Source: a virus. From it: a stretch of DNA of 30,087 nucleotides. The translations under genes were made by a program, and so were the position numbers. The notes below the pieces were generated by a model. It had not been told where the DNA came from. It searched no databases and saw only the letters and a program-made list of their open reading frames with translations. The first letter of the stretch is position 1, and every line of letters begins with the position of its first letter. Shown one piece after another: positions 8,543-16,214 of the stretch. Location: IMG/VR virus record IMGVR_UViG_3300013126_000157, positions 1-30,087 of that record, one strand, 5' to 3'.

Positions 8543-9175
8543 TTATCTATTTTTTTCAACGAACTTATCAATTTCAACCCGTAGGATTTCACCCAAAGCA
8601 TTGCTCACTGTTTGAGTGTTATTTTCCATAGCAGGTCTTAAAAATGGTCTAGCGGCTACTCTCGCTGTACCAAATTCTGTTTTTGTACCAAACTCCATTG
8701 CTGGTACGCGACCATCATAAACATAGCCTTTATCTTGATAAAACTTTTGTTGAGCTGTCCGCAAATTTTTTGATGCTATCAATCGGGCTTTTGACCCTTT
8801 TCTTGTCTGTGTATATGCGTTTATCAAATCAGCATTTTCTGTGGTGAATTGATTTTTTAACTTCTTAGGAATGATTTTTGTGCTGACAATCGCTACCACG
8901 CTATCCGTTTCAGTAATGTACATTGAACGGCGGTCTTTGCGTGTTGGTCGTCTAGCTGTTAAATAAAGCGAGTTTTCCAAAATGCCAGTTGCACCTTTAG
9001 GCGCGTTTTGTTTTGCCTGTGCTAACACTGGCTCCATGGCTTTTGTGACTGCTGGAATTAAAATCTTTGAGCGCATTGTTTTGTCGCCTACCGCTACCGC
9101 AATCTGGTCAAGCTTTTTGGACAGCTCTTTTAAGCCAGTAATTTCAAACGATAGAGAATTTAGCGACCTGCTCAT
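8543..9175 (-). CDS. HK97 gp10-like tail completion protein
   Basis: A 210-residue protein with the HK97-gp10 family signature: an N-terminal FEITGLKELSKKLDQIAVAV, then LAQAKQNAPKGATGILENSL at about residues 52-71, and a basic C-terminal part with RVAARPFLRPAMENN near residues 174-188. Members of this family sit at the head-tail interface or help finish the tail. In HK97-like phages the gene usually lies before the tail tube gene; here it lies after the tube gene and after a terminator-like hairpin, which is a local rearrangement. It overlaps the preceding 78-residue gene by 4 nt (ATGA). The family assignment is good; the precise place in the particle is inferred. Confidence 0.8.
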   Translation of the reverse strand: MSRSLNSLSFEITGLKELSKKLDQIAVAVGDKTMRSKILIPAVTKAMEPVLAQAKQNAPKGATGILENSLYLTARRPTRKDRRSMYITETDSVVAIVSTKIIPKKLKNQFTTENADLINAYTQTRKGSKARLIASKNLRTAQQKFYQDKGYVYDGRVPAMEFGTKTEFGTARVAARPFLRPAMENNTQTVSNALGEILRVEIDKFVEKNR

Positions 9176-9408
9176 GGCTTCATCTTAATAAACTCAAAGT
9201 AAATTTCATTGTTTAATTCACGCGCATATTTGGCCACTTCTTTAGCGGTCATTTTGTCTGCGTGACGTTTTGCTATTTCATGTGCCAAGTAAATGCCAGT
9301 GATACGCTGTTCTGTGAAGCCAAACCAATCTTTATCGCCTGTCATGTACTTTGATATTAAATACTCCAATAAATCGCTTGAGGAGCTTACCTGTGCGTTT
9401 TTAGTCAT
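9172..9408 (-). CDS. Small conserved-looking phage protein, function unknown
   Basis: A 78-residue protein between the tail tube terminator hairpin and the gp10-like gene, overlapping the latter by 4 nt. It is polar and helical (LLEYLISKYMTGDKDWFGFT, then ITGIYLAHEIAKRHADKM), with no membrane segment or metal ligand set. It is the first gene after the hairpin, so its level would depend on read-through. A link to tail assembly is only suggested by its position. I do not recognise the family. Confidence 0.65.
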   Translation of the reverse strand: MTKNAQVSSSSDLLEYLISKYMTGDKDWFGFTEQRITGIYLAHEIAKRHADKMTAKEVAKYARELNNEIYFEFIKMKP

Positions 9409-9419
9409 GTCTTATCCTG

Positions 9420-9446
9420 AAAGAGAAACCCCCTCTTTCGAGGGGG
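9420..9446 (-). terminator. Rho-independent terminator or attenuator after the tail tube gene
   Basis: On the minus strand a perfect 7-bp stem CCCCCTC/GAGGGGG with a GAAA loop spans 9446-9429 and is followed by TTTCTCTTT. It begins 8 nt after the tail tube stop codon. GC-rich stem, stable GNRA loop and U-rich tail are the hallmarks of intrinsic termination. Partial termination here would make tail tube mRNA more abundant than that of the downstream tail genes, matching the copy-number need. The U-run is interrupted by C, so read-through is likely. Confidence 0.75.
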
Positions 9447-9454
9447 ATGCAATT

Positions 9455-9949
9455 TTATGGGTTAGTTGACCAACCATATTGATTGCCGCGTGGATGAATA
9501 GTGAATGTCACTTTCGCCTCTGCGCTAGTATTTGAGTCAATATCCCATTGACCTACGCGACCATTGAACGCATAAGCAATTGAGTTAGTGCCATCAGTTG
9601 CTACAACGACAAACGTGCGGTCGATAGTGCCATTGTAAGCGTCATCACGAAGTGTCAATAGCATAGCGTCACTTGGGTTCCAAGCGGCAGTAATGCTCAT
9701 TGAAGTTGGTGCGGCTTGCACTGGGATTTTGTCAGATTGACGGCTACCAGCTACAGCAAAGTTAGCGACTGCATCATCTTGACCAAACGCTGGGATATTC
9801 TCAACGTTTACAGCATTAGCCGCTACAGCGATAGCTGAAACGCTTGCCCATGTAGATAAGTTGGCAGTAGTTAAAGGTGTTGGAGTTGCGGCATCTTGAG
9901 CATACAAGGTAGCGCTAAATCCGGGTAAGACTTTATTTGGGAGTGCCAT
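9455..9949 (-). CDS. Major tail tube protein
   Basis: A 164-residue, beta-rich, low-charge protein upstream of a terminator hairpin in the usual place of the siphovirus tail tube gene. It starts MALPNKVLPGFSATLYAQDA, contains VENIPAFGQDDAVANFAVAG, and ends with the strand pair AEAKVTFTIHPRGNQYGWST, which resembles the C-terminal part of lambda gpV-like tube subunits. AAAGGA lies 7 nt before the ATG. As the tube polymerises around the tape measure this should be one of the two most abundant virion proteins. No Ig-like extra domain is present, since the protein ends at the tube fold. Confidence 0.8.
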   Translation of the reverse strand: MALPNKVLPGFSATLYAQDAATPTPLTTANLSTWASVSAIAVAANAVNVENIPAFGQDDAVANFAVAGSRQSDKIPVQAAPTSMSITAAWNPSDAMLLTLRDDAYNGTIDRTFVVVATDGTNSIAYAFNGRVGQWDIDSNTSAEAKVTFTIHPRGNQYGWSTNP

Positions 9950-9991
9950 AATTTTTTCCTTTGTTTACAGAAAATAAAAAAATTTCTTATC

Positions 9992-10396
9992 TTATGCTGG
10001 AATGTACAAGAAACAATCCATATAAATGTTGTAGAGTTTTATCTCGTCGTCATAGCCTTGAAACAGCATATGAACATCAGCTTTAGATACATAGATACTG
10101 CCAAATTGACCAGTGTATCCATGTAACCCTTGCATGATTTGGTCCGCAAGTGCCAAACCTGTATTTATTGTAGTCGTAAAAATACTAATTTGAAACACTG
10201 GCGTATCAATCCCTTTATTAGCTTGATAAATGCCTGTGTACACAGGTTGGTGTACGTCACGCAATTGCCAAACAATAAATTGACTGCTATTGGCAAACTC
10301 GCGGTCAAAGTTATTTAATACAGGCACACTCACCAGCCCTGATAAAAAAGACTGAATAGAGGTCATGTATTGGTCAATGCTATTTTGTCCAGCCAT
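9992..10396 (-). CDS. Tail terminator / tail completion protein
   Basis: A 134-residue protein between the head closure gene and the tail tube gene, the standard position of the tail terminator (lambda gpU, DUF3168-like). The internal pattern FIVWQLRDVHQPVYTGIYQA, PVFQISIFTTTINTGLALAD and IMQGLHGYTGQFG shows the strand-strand-helix order expected for this fold: a beta strand with a Gln/Thr edge, then a helix of the ALADQI type. Such proteins form a hexameric ring that stops tube growth and docks the tail to the head. The call is from synteny plus fold pattern. Confidence 0.65.
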   Translation of the reverse strand: MAGQNSIDQYMTSIQSFLSGLVSVPVLNNFDREFANSSQFIVWQLRDVHQPVYTGIYQANKGIDTPVFQISIFTTTINTGLALADQIMQGLHGYTGQFGSIYVSKADVHMLFQGYDDEIKLYNIYMDCFLYIPA

Positions 10397-10398
10397 TT

Positions 10399-10743
10399 TT
10401 ACACCGCCGTTTGTGGGTCAGAGCGATAACACATGAATGTCACGCTCATTCTGTCATTAGACTCAAAACAATCAGTAATACGCCAATCGTTTCCACGATA
10501 CCTAAATGAATACTCTTGCTGATTATCCACAATATCGCGAACTTTGCGTGTGTAATTGAACTTAAACTGCACCAAATCTTGATAAACACGATACTTATCC
10601 GTAATTCTTAAAGAATTTTTAACATCCAAAATAGTTGGATTGCTTCTAAATTGATACGTTTTAGCGACTTCTTGAGTGCCATAGGCATTAGTTGTCACTG
10701 TAAGCGTGTAAACCTCAACGGGTTCAAAACGTGCGATTGCCAT
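10399..10743 (-). CDS. Head closure / head-tail adaptor protein
   Basis: A 114-residue beta-rich protein just downstream of the gp6-like connector gene. The strands TLTVTTNAYGTQEVAKTYQF, EYSFRYRGNDWRITDCFESN and MSVTFMCYRSD fit the beta-barrel head closure proteins (SPP1 gp16 / HK97 gp7 type) that bind below the connector and seal the packaged head. The gene is one base from its neighbour on one side and 2 bases on the other, inside a tightly packed head-tail joining cluster. No catalytic motif is seen. Confidence 0.6.
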   Translation of the reverse strand: MAIARFEPVEVYTLTVTTNAYGTQEVAKTYQFRSNPTILDVKNSLRITDKYRVYQDLVQFKFNYTRKVRDIVDNQQEYSFRYRGNDWRITDCFESNDRMSVTFMCYRSDPQTAV

Positions 10744-10744
10744 A

Positions 10745-11401
10745 TTACATTCTCAATGGTTTGTAAGGGCGCAATAAAACATCAACACCATACGGAATTG
10801 TCTGCATTTTTGATACAGTCGTTTCTGAACGATTGTTATAAAAATGTGTGAATAACAATTTAGCCGCAAGCTTGATATTTTCGTATTGTGACAAAATACT
10901 TGGCTGTTCAGTGTATTCAACAATCACTGGGTTAGCCACAAAGTTACTAATATCGTTTGGCAACGCATTCACAATCACTTGATTGCCAGTTGGGTCATAG
11001 TAGTATTGTGTTTTGGCAATTGTGGTCAATACTGGCGGCGTATCCATGTTGTAATACGCCACCTTATTGATTGTCATTCCACCTTGCGAAGTTTGAGGTA
11101 AATCAAGCCCAATAGGAGTGGCAACAATGCCTGTCATCCCATAATAAACGCGGTACGTTTGATTAAAAATTGGCATGCCAAGATAATCCTCAATGTACAT
11201 GCGAGTAGCTAATTCAACGCTGTAAATGTAATCATCTTGCGAATCATCACCATACAGGTTCAATTGCTCTTTTAATTCTTCCTCTGTAAGCCAGCTAGTG
11301 TTGATGTCACGCGAAATTTGCTCAATCTTTTCATAGTTGAAAGGATTGCGCGTATTTGCGAGCATCATGCCGCCATAGCCCAACGTACCATAAACGCTCA
11401 T
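10745..11401 (-). CDS. Head-tail connector protein (gp6/gp8-like)
   Basis: A 218-residue protein directly after the second capsid gene. The N-terminal part (LTEEELKEQLNLYGDDSQDD, then YIYSVELATRMYIEDYLGMP) matches the HK97 gp6-type connector helical bundle. The C-terminus (IKLAAKLLFTHFYNNRSE, then TIPYGVDVLLRPYKPLRM) is the typical helix and closing segment in which members end with a P-x-G-V-x-x-L-L-x-P-Y pattern. The protein forms the ring that attaches to the portal. It is longer than HK97 gp6 and fits the phiE125 gp8-like branch. Spacing to its neighbours is 1 base on each side. Confidence 0.8.
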   Translation of the reverse strand: MSVYGTLGYGGMMLANTRNPFNYEKIEQISRDINTSWLTEEELKEQLNLYGDDSQDDYIYSVELATRMYIEDYLGMPIFNQTYRVYYGMTGIVATPIGLDLPQTSQGGMTINKVAYYNMDTPPVLTTIAKTQYYYDPTGNQVIVNALPNDISNFVANPVIVEYTEQPSILSQYENIKLAAKLLFTHFYNNRSETTVSKMQTIPYGVDVLLRPYKPLRM

Positions 11402-11402
11402 A

Positions 11403-12425
11403 TTAAGCTCCTACTAAACGAACGCCTGCAAAAACATCACGCACTGAACTTACCACGCGCTTTTCACCATAAATTGTGGTGAAACCAGCTTGAGTTTGTT
11501 CAAACATGCTGATTTTAATTTCGCCATCATCAGCAATAGTCAAGAAGCGGTCCCAGTTAGCTAAATAAACAGAGAACGCACCTGCGGCTGGAGCTTCAAG
11601 ATATGGGTTAGGCACTACTGGGAAACCAAGCATAAATGCCACTGGACCACCATCTTCATCACCTGTTTCAAGGTAAATTGGCAAGCCGTTAGCTTTGAGC
11701 TTACGCAACGCTTGAATTGTGTCAGGATGAACGTGCCATGCTGTGCCTTGCATTGACCAGTATTGTGATGGCAATGCGTGTGCAACATTTACTAAGTCAT
11801 CATAAGCAATTGAAGCGCCAGCTTGGGTTACTGTGGCAATTGTGTGTAAGCCATTGGTAATTGCTGTGCCACTAGAGCCAAAAGCGGCTGTCGCACCACT
11901 TGGATATGATGCCAAGCCGCGTAAACCATCAGTTGCACCAGTTGAAGTTGTTGTTGAGCCAGCTTGGTCATCATTTAATGCCATTGAAGCGGCTTCGTTT
12001 TGTGAAAATTCCAAAATCAAATCTTCAACAAGCTCGTCACCAAGACCATTTACGTCTTCTAATACGGCTGTACGAACTGGGATTTGAGCTGAAACTACAC
12101 GCACTGGCAATTGCCAGTATGCGGTATCAATGTTTGGACTACCACTATTAGGGTTGACTGCATAACCCCATGGGTTAGTTGAATTAGTTGCGTTACCAGT
12201 TTTGGCAACAAAAGTCATATCTGACACACCATTAAACGCCAATTGGCGTGAGCCTTGACGGAATGGATTAGCATAACGAGCCTTTGCAAAAGCTTCGTCA
12301 TAAAACATGCGACCACCAACACCACTACCTGAACCAGTGATGCCGCTTGCCTCATTTAAGTTGATAGTAGCCTCACCATTGAGCAAGGCTTCAGCAATAC
12401 CCTTTTTGATTAAATCGTAACTCAT
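11403..12425 (-). CDS. Second HK97-fold capsid protein, lacking the delta domain
   Basis: A 340-residue protein clearly related to the major capsid protein encoded just upstream: shared blocks are TGSGSGVGGR (near residue 30), RTAVLEDVNGLGDELVEDLI, TDGLRGLASY and YGEKRVVSSVRDVFAGVR at the C-terminus. Unlike its neighbour it has only about 20 residues before the capsid fold and no coiled-coil scaffold domain. An upstream ATG at 12452 is in frame, but the Shine-Dalgarno AAAGGAAAG sits just before the ATG at 12425, so I take the shorter form. It may form pentamers, occupy particular lattice positions or decorate the shell. Expression could be set by the hairpin at 12461-12480 in its leader. Confidence 0.85.
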   Translation of the reverse strand: MSYDLIKKGIAEALLNGEATINLNEASGITGSGSGVGGRMFYDEAFAKARYANPFRQGSRQLAFNGVSDMTFVAKTGNATNSTNPWGYAVNPNSGSPNIDTAYWQLPVRVVSAQIPVRTAVLEDVNGLGDELVEDLILEFSQNEAASMALNDDQAGSTTTSTGATDGLRGLASYPSGATAAFGSSGTAITNGLHTIATVTQAGASIAYDDLVNVAHALPSQYWSMQGTAWHVHPDTIQALRKLKANGLPIYLETGDEDGGPVAFMLGFPVVPNPYLEAPAAGAFSVYLANWDRFLTIADDGEIKISMFEQTQAGFTTIYGEKRVVSSVRDVFAGVRLVGA

Positions 12426-12460
12426 ATTCTTTCCTTTTTGCCTATAACTCATGGTGAAGT

Positions 12461-12480
12461 GCAGGGGGCGAACCCCCTGC
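12461..12480 (-). other. Strong RNA hairpin between the two capsid genes
   Basis: A perfect 8-bp inverted repeat GCAGGGGG/CCCCCTGC around a TTCG loop (minus strand) lies in the 69-bp gap between the first capsid gene stop (12495) and the second capsid gene start (12425). No U-run follows, so it does not look like a normal intrinsic terminator. It could stabilise the 3' end of the first capsid message, mark a processing site, pause transcription, or tune translation of the second capsid gene. Confidence 0.7.
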
Positions 12481-12494
12481 GCTCATTCTAACAA

Positions 12495-13877
12495 TTAAGA
12501 CTTGTTAGCTGTCGCTGTAGAACGGTAGCGAACACCTGCGAATGGGTCACGAACAGAGCTTGCCAAACGTTTTTCACCAAAGAAAGTGATATAGCCGGGC
12601 AATGTTTGGTCGTAACGACGTAACACCATGCTCAAGCGGTCAACGATTGTGTGGAAACGTGACCAGTCAGCAAAGTAAGCTGGATACAAGCTAGTTGCAT
12701 CTGAACCTGTTGCTGTAACGCCTGATGGATTGTCTAGGTATTTGTTTACTACTACATCAAAACCTAATACACGACCAACAATGCCGTCATAAACCAATGG
12801 GTCCATACGTTCAAACACTGGAGTACCATTGTCGTCTGTTAAACCGCGAATTTGCGCCAAGAATGTTGGGCTGATAAGCAATTTAGCGTCAGGTGTCCAG
12901 TATTGTTGTGGCAAGCTGTAAATGAAGTTTACAACGTCTTTGTATTGAACGTTTGCCGCACCAACAACGTCGCCGTTTGTAACGATTTGGTCGTAAGTAG
13001 CCAAATCAGCAAGACCTGATGTTGCGCCTGTGCCGCTTGTACCAAACGCCGCTGTAGTTACAGAACCGCCAGCGTATGTACCTGCTTCGCCGCCGTATTG
13101 GTTAAGACCACGCAAGCCATCTGCGCCACCAGTTGAAACAGTAGTGCCGTCACCTGATTGGTCATTGTTTTGAATCATTGAAATCGCTTCTGTTTGAGCG
13201 AACTCTGCCAACATATCGTCAACAACGTTAGCTTCCAAGCCGTCAATGTCATCTAGTGCCGCTGTACGGATAGGGAACTGTGCATTCACATCTTTCAAGT
13301 TGATTTGCCAGATGTTTGTGTTTTCAGTTGTTTTCGCGCCGTTGTTTTGGATGCCATAGCCCCATTGAGCGCCAGCGTTACCAGTTTTCACGCGGAATTG
13401 GTATTGTGAGCCGTCAGTAGCCACAGTACGAGATACGCCACGCAATGGGTTAGCCAAACGTAGTGCAACGAATACTGGGTCATAAGCTGTACGACCACCT
13501 TTGTCTGTACCTGAACCTGTCAATGCAGACGCTTCAAGCGCCATCATTTTAGCTTCGCGGATATAGGCATCGTATTGGTCTTCTGACTCAAACAATTTGA
13601 TTTCTTTTTCTAATTGTTTGCCAGCTTTATGGAAGTCAGCCAATTGCTCACGAACCATGCGGTTAACGCCTTGACGAATGCTTGTTTCGCGTTTAATAAG
13701 CGCTGGAGTGCCAATTGATGCCACTTTAGCTTCAAGAGCCGCAATAGCGTCTGCACTTTCAGTTTTCGCTGTTTCGATTGAAGTAGTTACCAAGTCAAGA
13801 ATTTCTGACTTAACAGCATCTACCTTTTCTGATTGTTTTTGCTCAATCAGGTCAAGCTTTTCTAATACTTTATCCAT
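12495..13877 (-). CDS. Major capsid protein, HK97 fold with N-terminal delta domain
   Basis: A 460-residue protein following the prohead protease gene by 3 nt. Residues 1 to about 115 are charged and helical with heptad-like spacing (VLEKLDLIEQKQSEKVDAVK), the delta or scaffold domain that HK97-type proteases remove. The mature part probably begins near residue 115-120 (MMALEASALTGSGTDKGGR). The capsid fold includes LRLANPLRGVSRTV, ADGLRGLNQYGG and a conserved C-terminus FFGEKRLASSVRDPFAGVRY. It carries extra residues compared with its downstream paralog, notably around 240-275 and before the C-terminal strands. No experimental basis for covalent cross-linking can be read from the sequence. 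Confidence 0.93.
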   Translation of the reverse strand: MDKVLEKLDLIEQKQSEKVDAVKSEILDLVTTSIETAKTESADAIAALEAKVASIGTPALIKRETSIRQGVNRMVREQLADFHKAGKQLEKEIKLFESEDQYDAYIREAKMMALEASALTGSGTDKGGRTAYDPVFVALRLANPLRGVSRTVATDGSQYQFRVKTGNAGAQWGYGIQNNGAKTTENTNIWQINLKDVNAQFPIRTAALDDIDGLEANVVDDMLAEFAQTEAISMIQNNDQSGDGTTVSTGGADGLRGLNQYGGEAGTYAGGSVTTAAFGTSGTGATSGLADLATYDQIVTNGDVVGAANVQYKDVVNFIYSLPQQYWTPDAKLLISPTFLAQIRGLTDDNGTPVFERMDPLVYDGIVGRVLGFDVVVNKYLDNPSGVTATGSDATSLYPAYFADWSRFHTIVDRLSMVLRRYDQTLPGYITFFGEKRLASSVRDPFAGVRYRSTATANKS

Positions 13878-13880
13878 GAT

Positions 13881-14696
13881 TTAATCCTTTAAACGATTAT
13901 CTAAGTTTTGAAGCAATTCACGACGCTCAAGAGCGGCAAGTAAAGCTTCATCGGAAGCCACAGCGTCAGTATCACTCCGAGCTGGCTCATTTTCATTAGG
14001 CTTAATAATTGCATCACGCAATTCATTCACCTTTTTGAATACAGAAACAGCGGCTTCCGCGTTCTGTTTTGAAACCCCTGCGTCACGCAGAGCTTGTTCC
14101 AAATCTCTTGGGTCAACAGAGCCGTCATCTTTTACGCATGATTCAAGCTTGTTGATGTTTGCTTGTGGATTGTTTGGTTGCATCACAATTGATACTTCGC
14201 TCAATCCACCTTTCATAATTGAAAAATAACCTTTTTCCCAACGGTCAGGGTCACTATCAGGCAGAATTTCACCAGCTTCATCTACCAAAGCCCATTCCTC
14301 TGCATACGCGCCTACTGAAACGCCGCCGACTAGGTTAGGTGACTCTTTCATGATTGTGTAAAGGTCACGACCAGCCGTAGTGTTGGTAAACATGCGACCT
14401 GTGCCGCTCATGCCGTTTTCTGTGAACTCAAAAGCTGTCCACTCACCTACAGGCAATGACTCGTCATCATGCTGGAAATACATTGGCAATGGTTTACCAC
14501 TAGCCTCAAGCCCTTTGATAAATTCCATAAATGGTTCAGCGCGATAGAAAAAACGTCTGCCATCAGCGCCCTCACGCGGACCCCAAGTGGTAAAAGTTGC
14601 TTCAATTAAACCTGAACCCTTTGACTCGTCAAGAGTTTGCTCAAGCTTAACAATGCTTTCATTGAAAAACTTAAACTGTTCTAATTGTTTAGTCAT
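13881..14696 (-). CDS. Prohead protease (HK97 gp4 family, S78)
   Basis: A 271-residue protein upstream of the capsid genes. It carries the family's catalytic blocks: PLPMYFQHDDE with His76, NLVGGVSVGAYAEEW with Ser127, and GGLSEVSIVMQPNNPQANI at about residues 163-181, which matches the conserved strand ending in P-x-N-P-x-A. The enzyme cleaves the delta domain of the capsid protein during prohead maturation. The C-terminal 90 residues (EQALRDAGVSKQNAEAAVSV, then an acidic and Arg-rich tail) may serve scaffolding or self-processing, and make the protein longer than HK97 gp4. A GGGG-containing Shine-Dalgarno lies inside the end of the preceding 35-residue ORF. Confidence 0.93.
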   Translation of the reverse strand: MTKQLEQFKFFNESIVKLEQTLDESKGSGLIEATFTTWGPREGADGRRFFYRAEPFMEFIKGLEASGKPLPMYFQHDDESLPVGEWTAFEFTENGMSGTGRMFTNTTAGRDLYTIMKESPNLVGGVSVGAYAEEWALVDEAGEILPDSDPDRWEKGYFSIMKGGLSEVSIVMQPNNPQANINKLESCVKDDGSVDPRDLEQALRDAGVSKQNAEAAVSVFKKVNELRDAIIKPNENEPARSDTDAVASDEALLAALERRELLQNLDNRLKD

Positions 14697-14796
14697 GAAT
14701 TGGTACCCCTTTTTTCATTCCATTTGTCTTAAATGGCTGTGGCACACGATTCAACGCGGCGAGCCTTAATTTCTCTAAAAGGTCTTGTAGTGTCAT
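14689..14796 (-). CDS. 35-residue ORF bridging portal and protease genes
   Basis: ATG at 14796-14794 overlaps the portal stop codon (ATGA), and the ORF ends 8 nt inside the protease gene with TAA at 14691-14689. The product starts MTLQDLLEKLRLAALNRVPQ, an amphipathic helix, followed by PFKTNGMKKGVPIHD. Double overlap and full use of the otherwise empty 96-bp gap support a real, translationally coupled gene. It could instead be only a leader that couples portal and protease translation. I do not recognise a family. Confidence 0.5.
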   Translation of the reverse strand: MTLQDLLEKLRLAALNRVPQPFKTNGMKKGVPIHD

Positions 14797-16205
14797 GCTG
14801 AACCTCTAGCGCCTGTCTTGCCAACGGAATTGGTGTTTCCACCGCCGCCAGTGTCTTGTGGGCTAGAGCCTGCAATTTGGTCTGCTGGTTTGCCGCTATC
14901 TTTTAACTCGTCTGCGCCATCTAAATTATCAAGTCCAAGATACTCACGACCTTCGTTTGGCGTGAGTACGCCGTTTGATACGCCTGAAACCACATAATTC
15001 ATTTGGTCAAGCGGAGCGCCTTTCAAAAAGTCTTTAATATCAAATTCAATATCAAGGCTTGGGTAGCCCTCAAGCAAGTTGGCCTTAAATTTTTGTTGAA
15101 TATTGATAATTATAGGCAACATTGTTGATTTGTAAAACTCGTCAAACATTGTTTGCGTATTGTTGTACTTGCCCTCTGATACGCCAATCATTGCTGGCGG
15201 TACGCCAAACAAGCCGCAAATACGCTTCATGGTTTGCTCTTTTAGCTTGGCGGCATCAGCATCTTGCAGTGTTAGCATGTCCACAGGCATATATTTCATG
15301 CCTTGGTCTAAAAGCATTGATTGGCCCGGCTTGCTTGGGTCAGTTGCGCGGCTACCTGTCATTGAAGCCCATGCTTCTTTCAAACGCGCCGCAATTTGAG
15401 CGTAGCGAGTATCAGGGATAACTTGCTCTGTCACAAACACGCCACTTGGTTTAGCGCCGTTCAACATTACGAAGTTAGCATACACATCCAAGTCATGGTC
15501 CAATGACACTAGCTCTACAGCCAAAGTGCCTTTGTTGAATGACGCGCTACCTTGCCACGGAGCATCCATGCAATGCACTACTTGGAAATACTTGAGCGGC
15601 TCCTCTTTTGAAAAGCCATAGCTAGGTGTTGAAAGGCGATAAGTTGGATAGCGCGTTTCAGTGATTTGTGAAGTGATAAGCGTACTGTCAAGCAAGTACA
15701 TTTCAAGTGGCGTTACAGTTGAAACCTCTTTGCCACTATCACCACGCCACATAAGCGTAAAATTCTCACCAGCCAAGTCATACCACATGCAGAATTGATA
15801 CCAAAACTCATATTGGCTTTGAAATTTGTTTGGGTTTTGCAATAAACGAAGCACTTGCTTCGCTTTAAATTTTTCACGCGCTGGAACGTCAGGATGACTA
15901 ATTGCATCCCGTTTTGTGCCGTCAGCCGCTACAGAAGTGATTTTGATAGGTAATTGAGCCAATGCTCGCGCTTTTACGCCAATACATGACATGACTGTGC
16001 TGTTTCGTGACAGCATTGACATATCAATAATGCGACCAGCCTCGTTTTGTGCTGACGTTGTAACGTATAAAAGTTGCGCAGAAGCTACGCTTTGAGGTGA
16101 ATTGGCATTGCGTAGAACATTGTTACCTAACGAAGTTTGTCCAAAAAGTGTATTAGACTCTTTGTTTACTGGCGTTTTTCTTTTGAATGCGTCAAATAAG
16201 CCCAT
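14793..16205 (-). CDS. Portal protein (HK97 family)
   Basis: A 470-residue protein between large terminase and protease. The N-terminus MGLFDAFKRKTP, the block STVMSCIGVKARALAQLPIK at about residues 69-88, the segment FQSQYEFWYQFCMWYDLAGE, and the C-terminal-third motif RICGLFGVPPAMIGVSEG with NTQTMFDEFYKSTMLPII are characteristic of HK97 gp3-type portals (Phage_portal, PF04860). It forms the dodecameric ring through which DNA is packaged and to which the connector binds. The last 40 residues are glycine-, serine- and asparagine-rich (GGGGNTNSVGKTGARGSA) and probably disordered. The stop codon overlaps the start of the 35-residue ORF. Confidence 0.95.
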   Translation of the reverse strand: MGLFDAFKRKTPVNKESNTLFGQTSLGNNVLRNANSPQSVASAQLLYVTTSAQNEAGRIIDMSMLSRNSTVMSCIGVKARALAQLPIKITSVAADGTKRDAISHPDVPAREKFKAKQVLRLLQNPNKFQSQYEFWYQFCMWYDLAGENFTLMWRGDSGKEVSTVTPLEMYLLDSTLITSQITETRYPTYRLSTPSYGFSKEEPLKYFQVVHCMDAPWQGSASFNKGTLAVELVSLDHDLDVYANFVMLNGAKPSGVFVTEQVIPDTRYAQIAARLKEAWASMTGSRATDPSKPGQSMLLDQGMKYMPVDMLTLQDADAAKLKEQTMKRICGLFGVPPAMIGVSEGKYNNTQTMFDEFYKSTMLPIIINIQQKFKANLLEGYPSLDIEFDIKDFLKGAPLDQMNYVVSGVSNGVLTPNEGREYLGLDNLDGADELKDSGKPADQIAGSSPQDTGGGGNTNSVGKTGARGSA

Positions 16206-16214
16206 GATTTTCCT

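Noticed and set aside
12426-12452. Upstream ATG for the second capsid gene
   Set aside because: The Shine-Dalgarno AAAGGAAAG is located after this ATG and just before the ATG at 12425, so the extension is probably untranslated leader.
12461-12480. Intrinsic terminator between the capsid genes
   Set aside because: The stem is strong but neither strand has a U-run after it (ACTTCACC on the minus strand, GCTCATTC on the plus strand).
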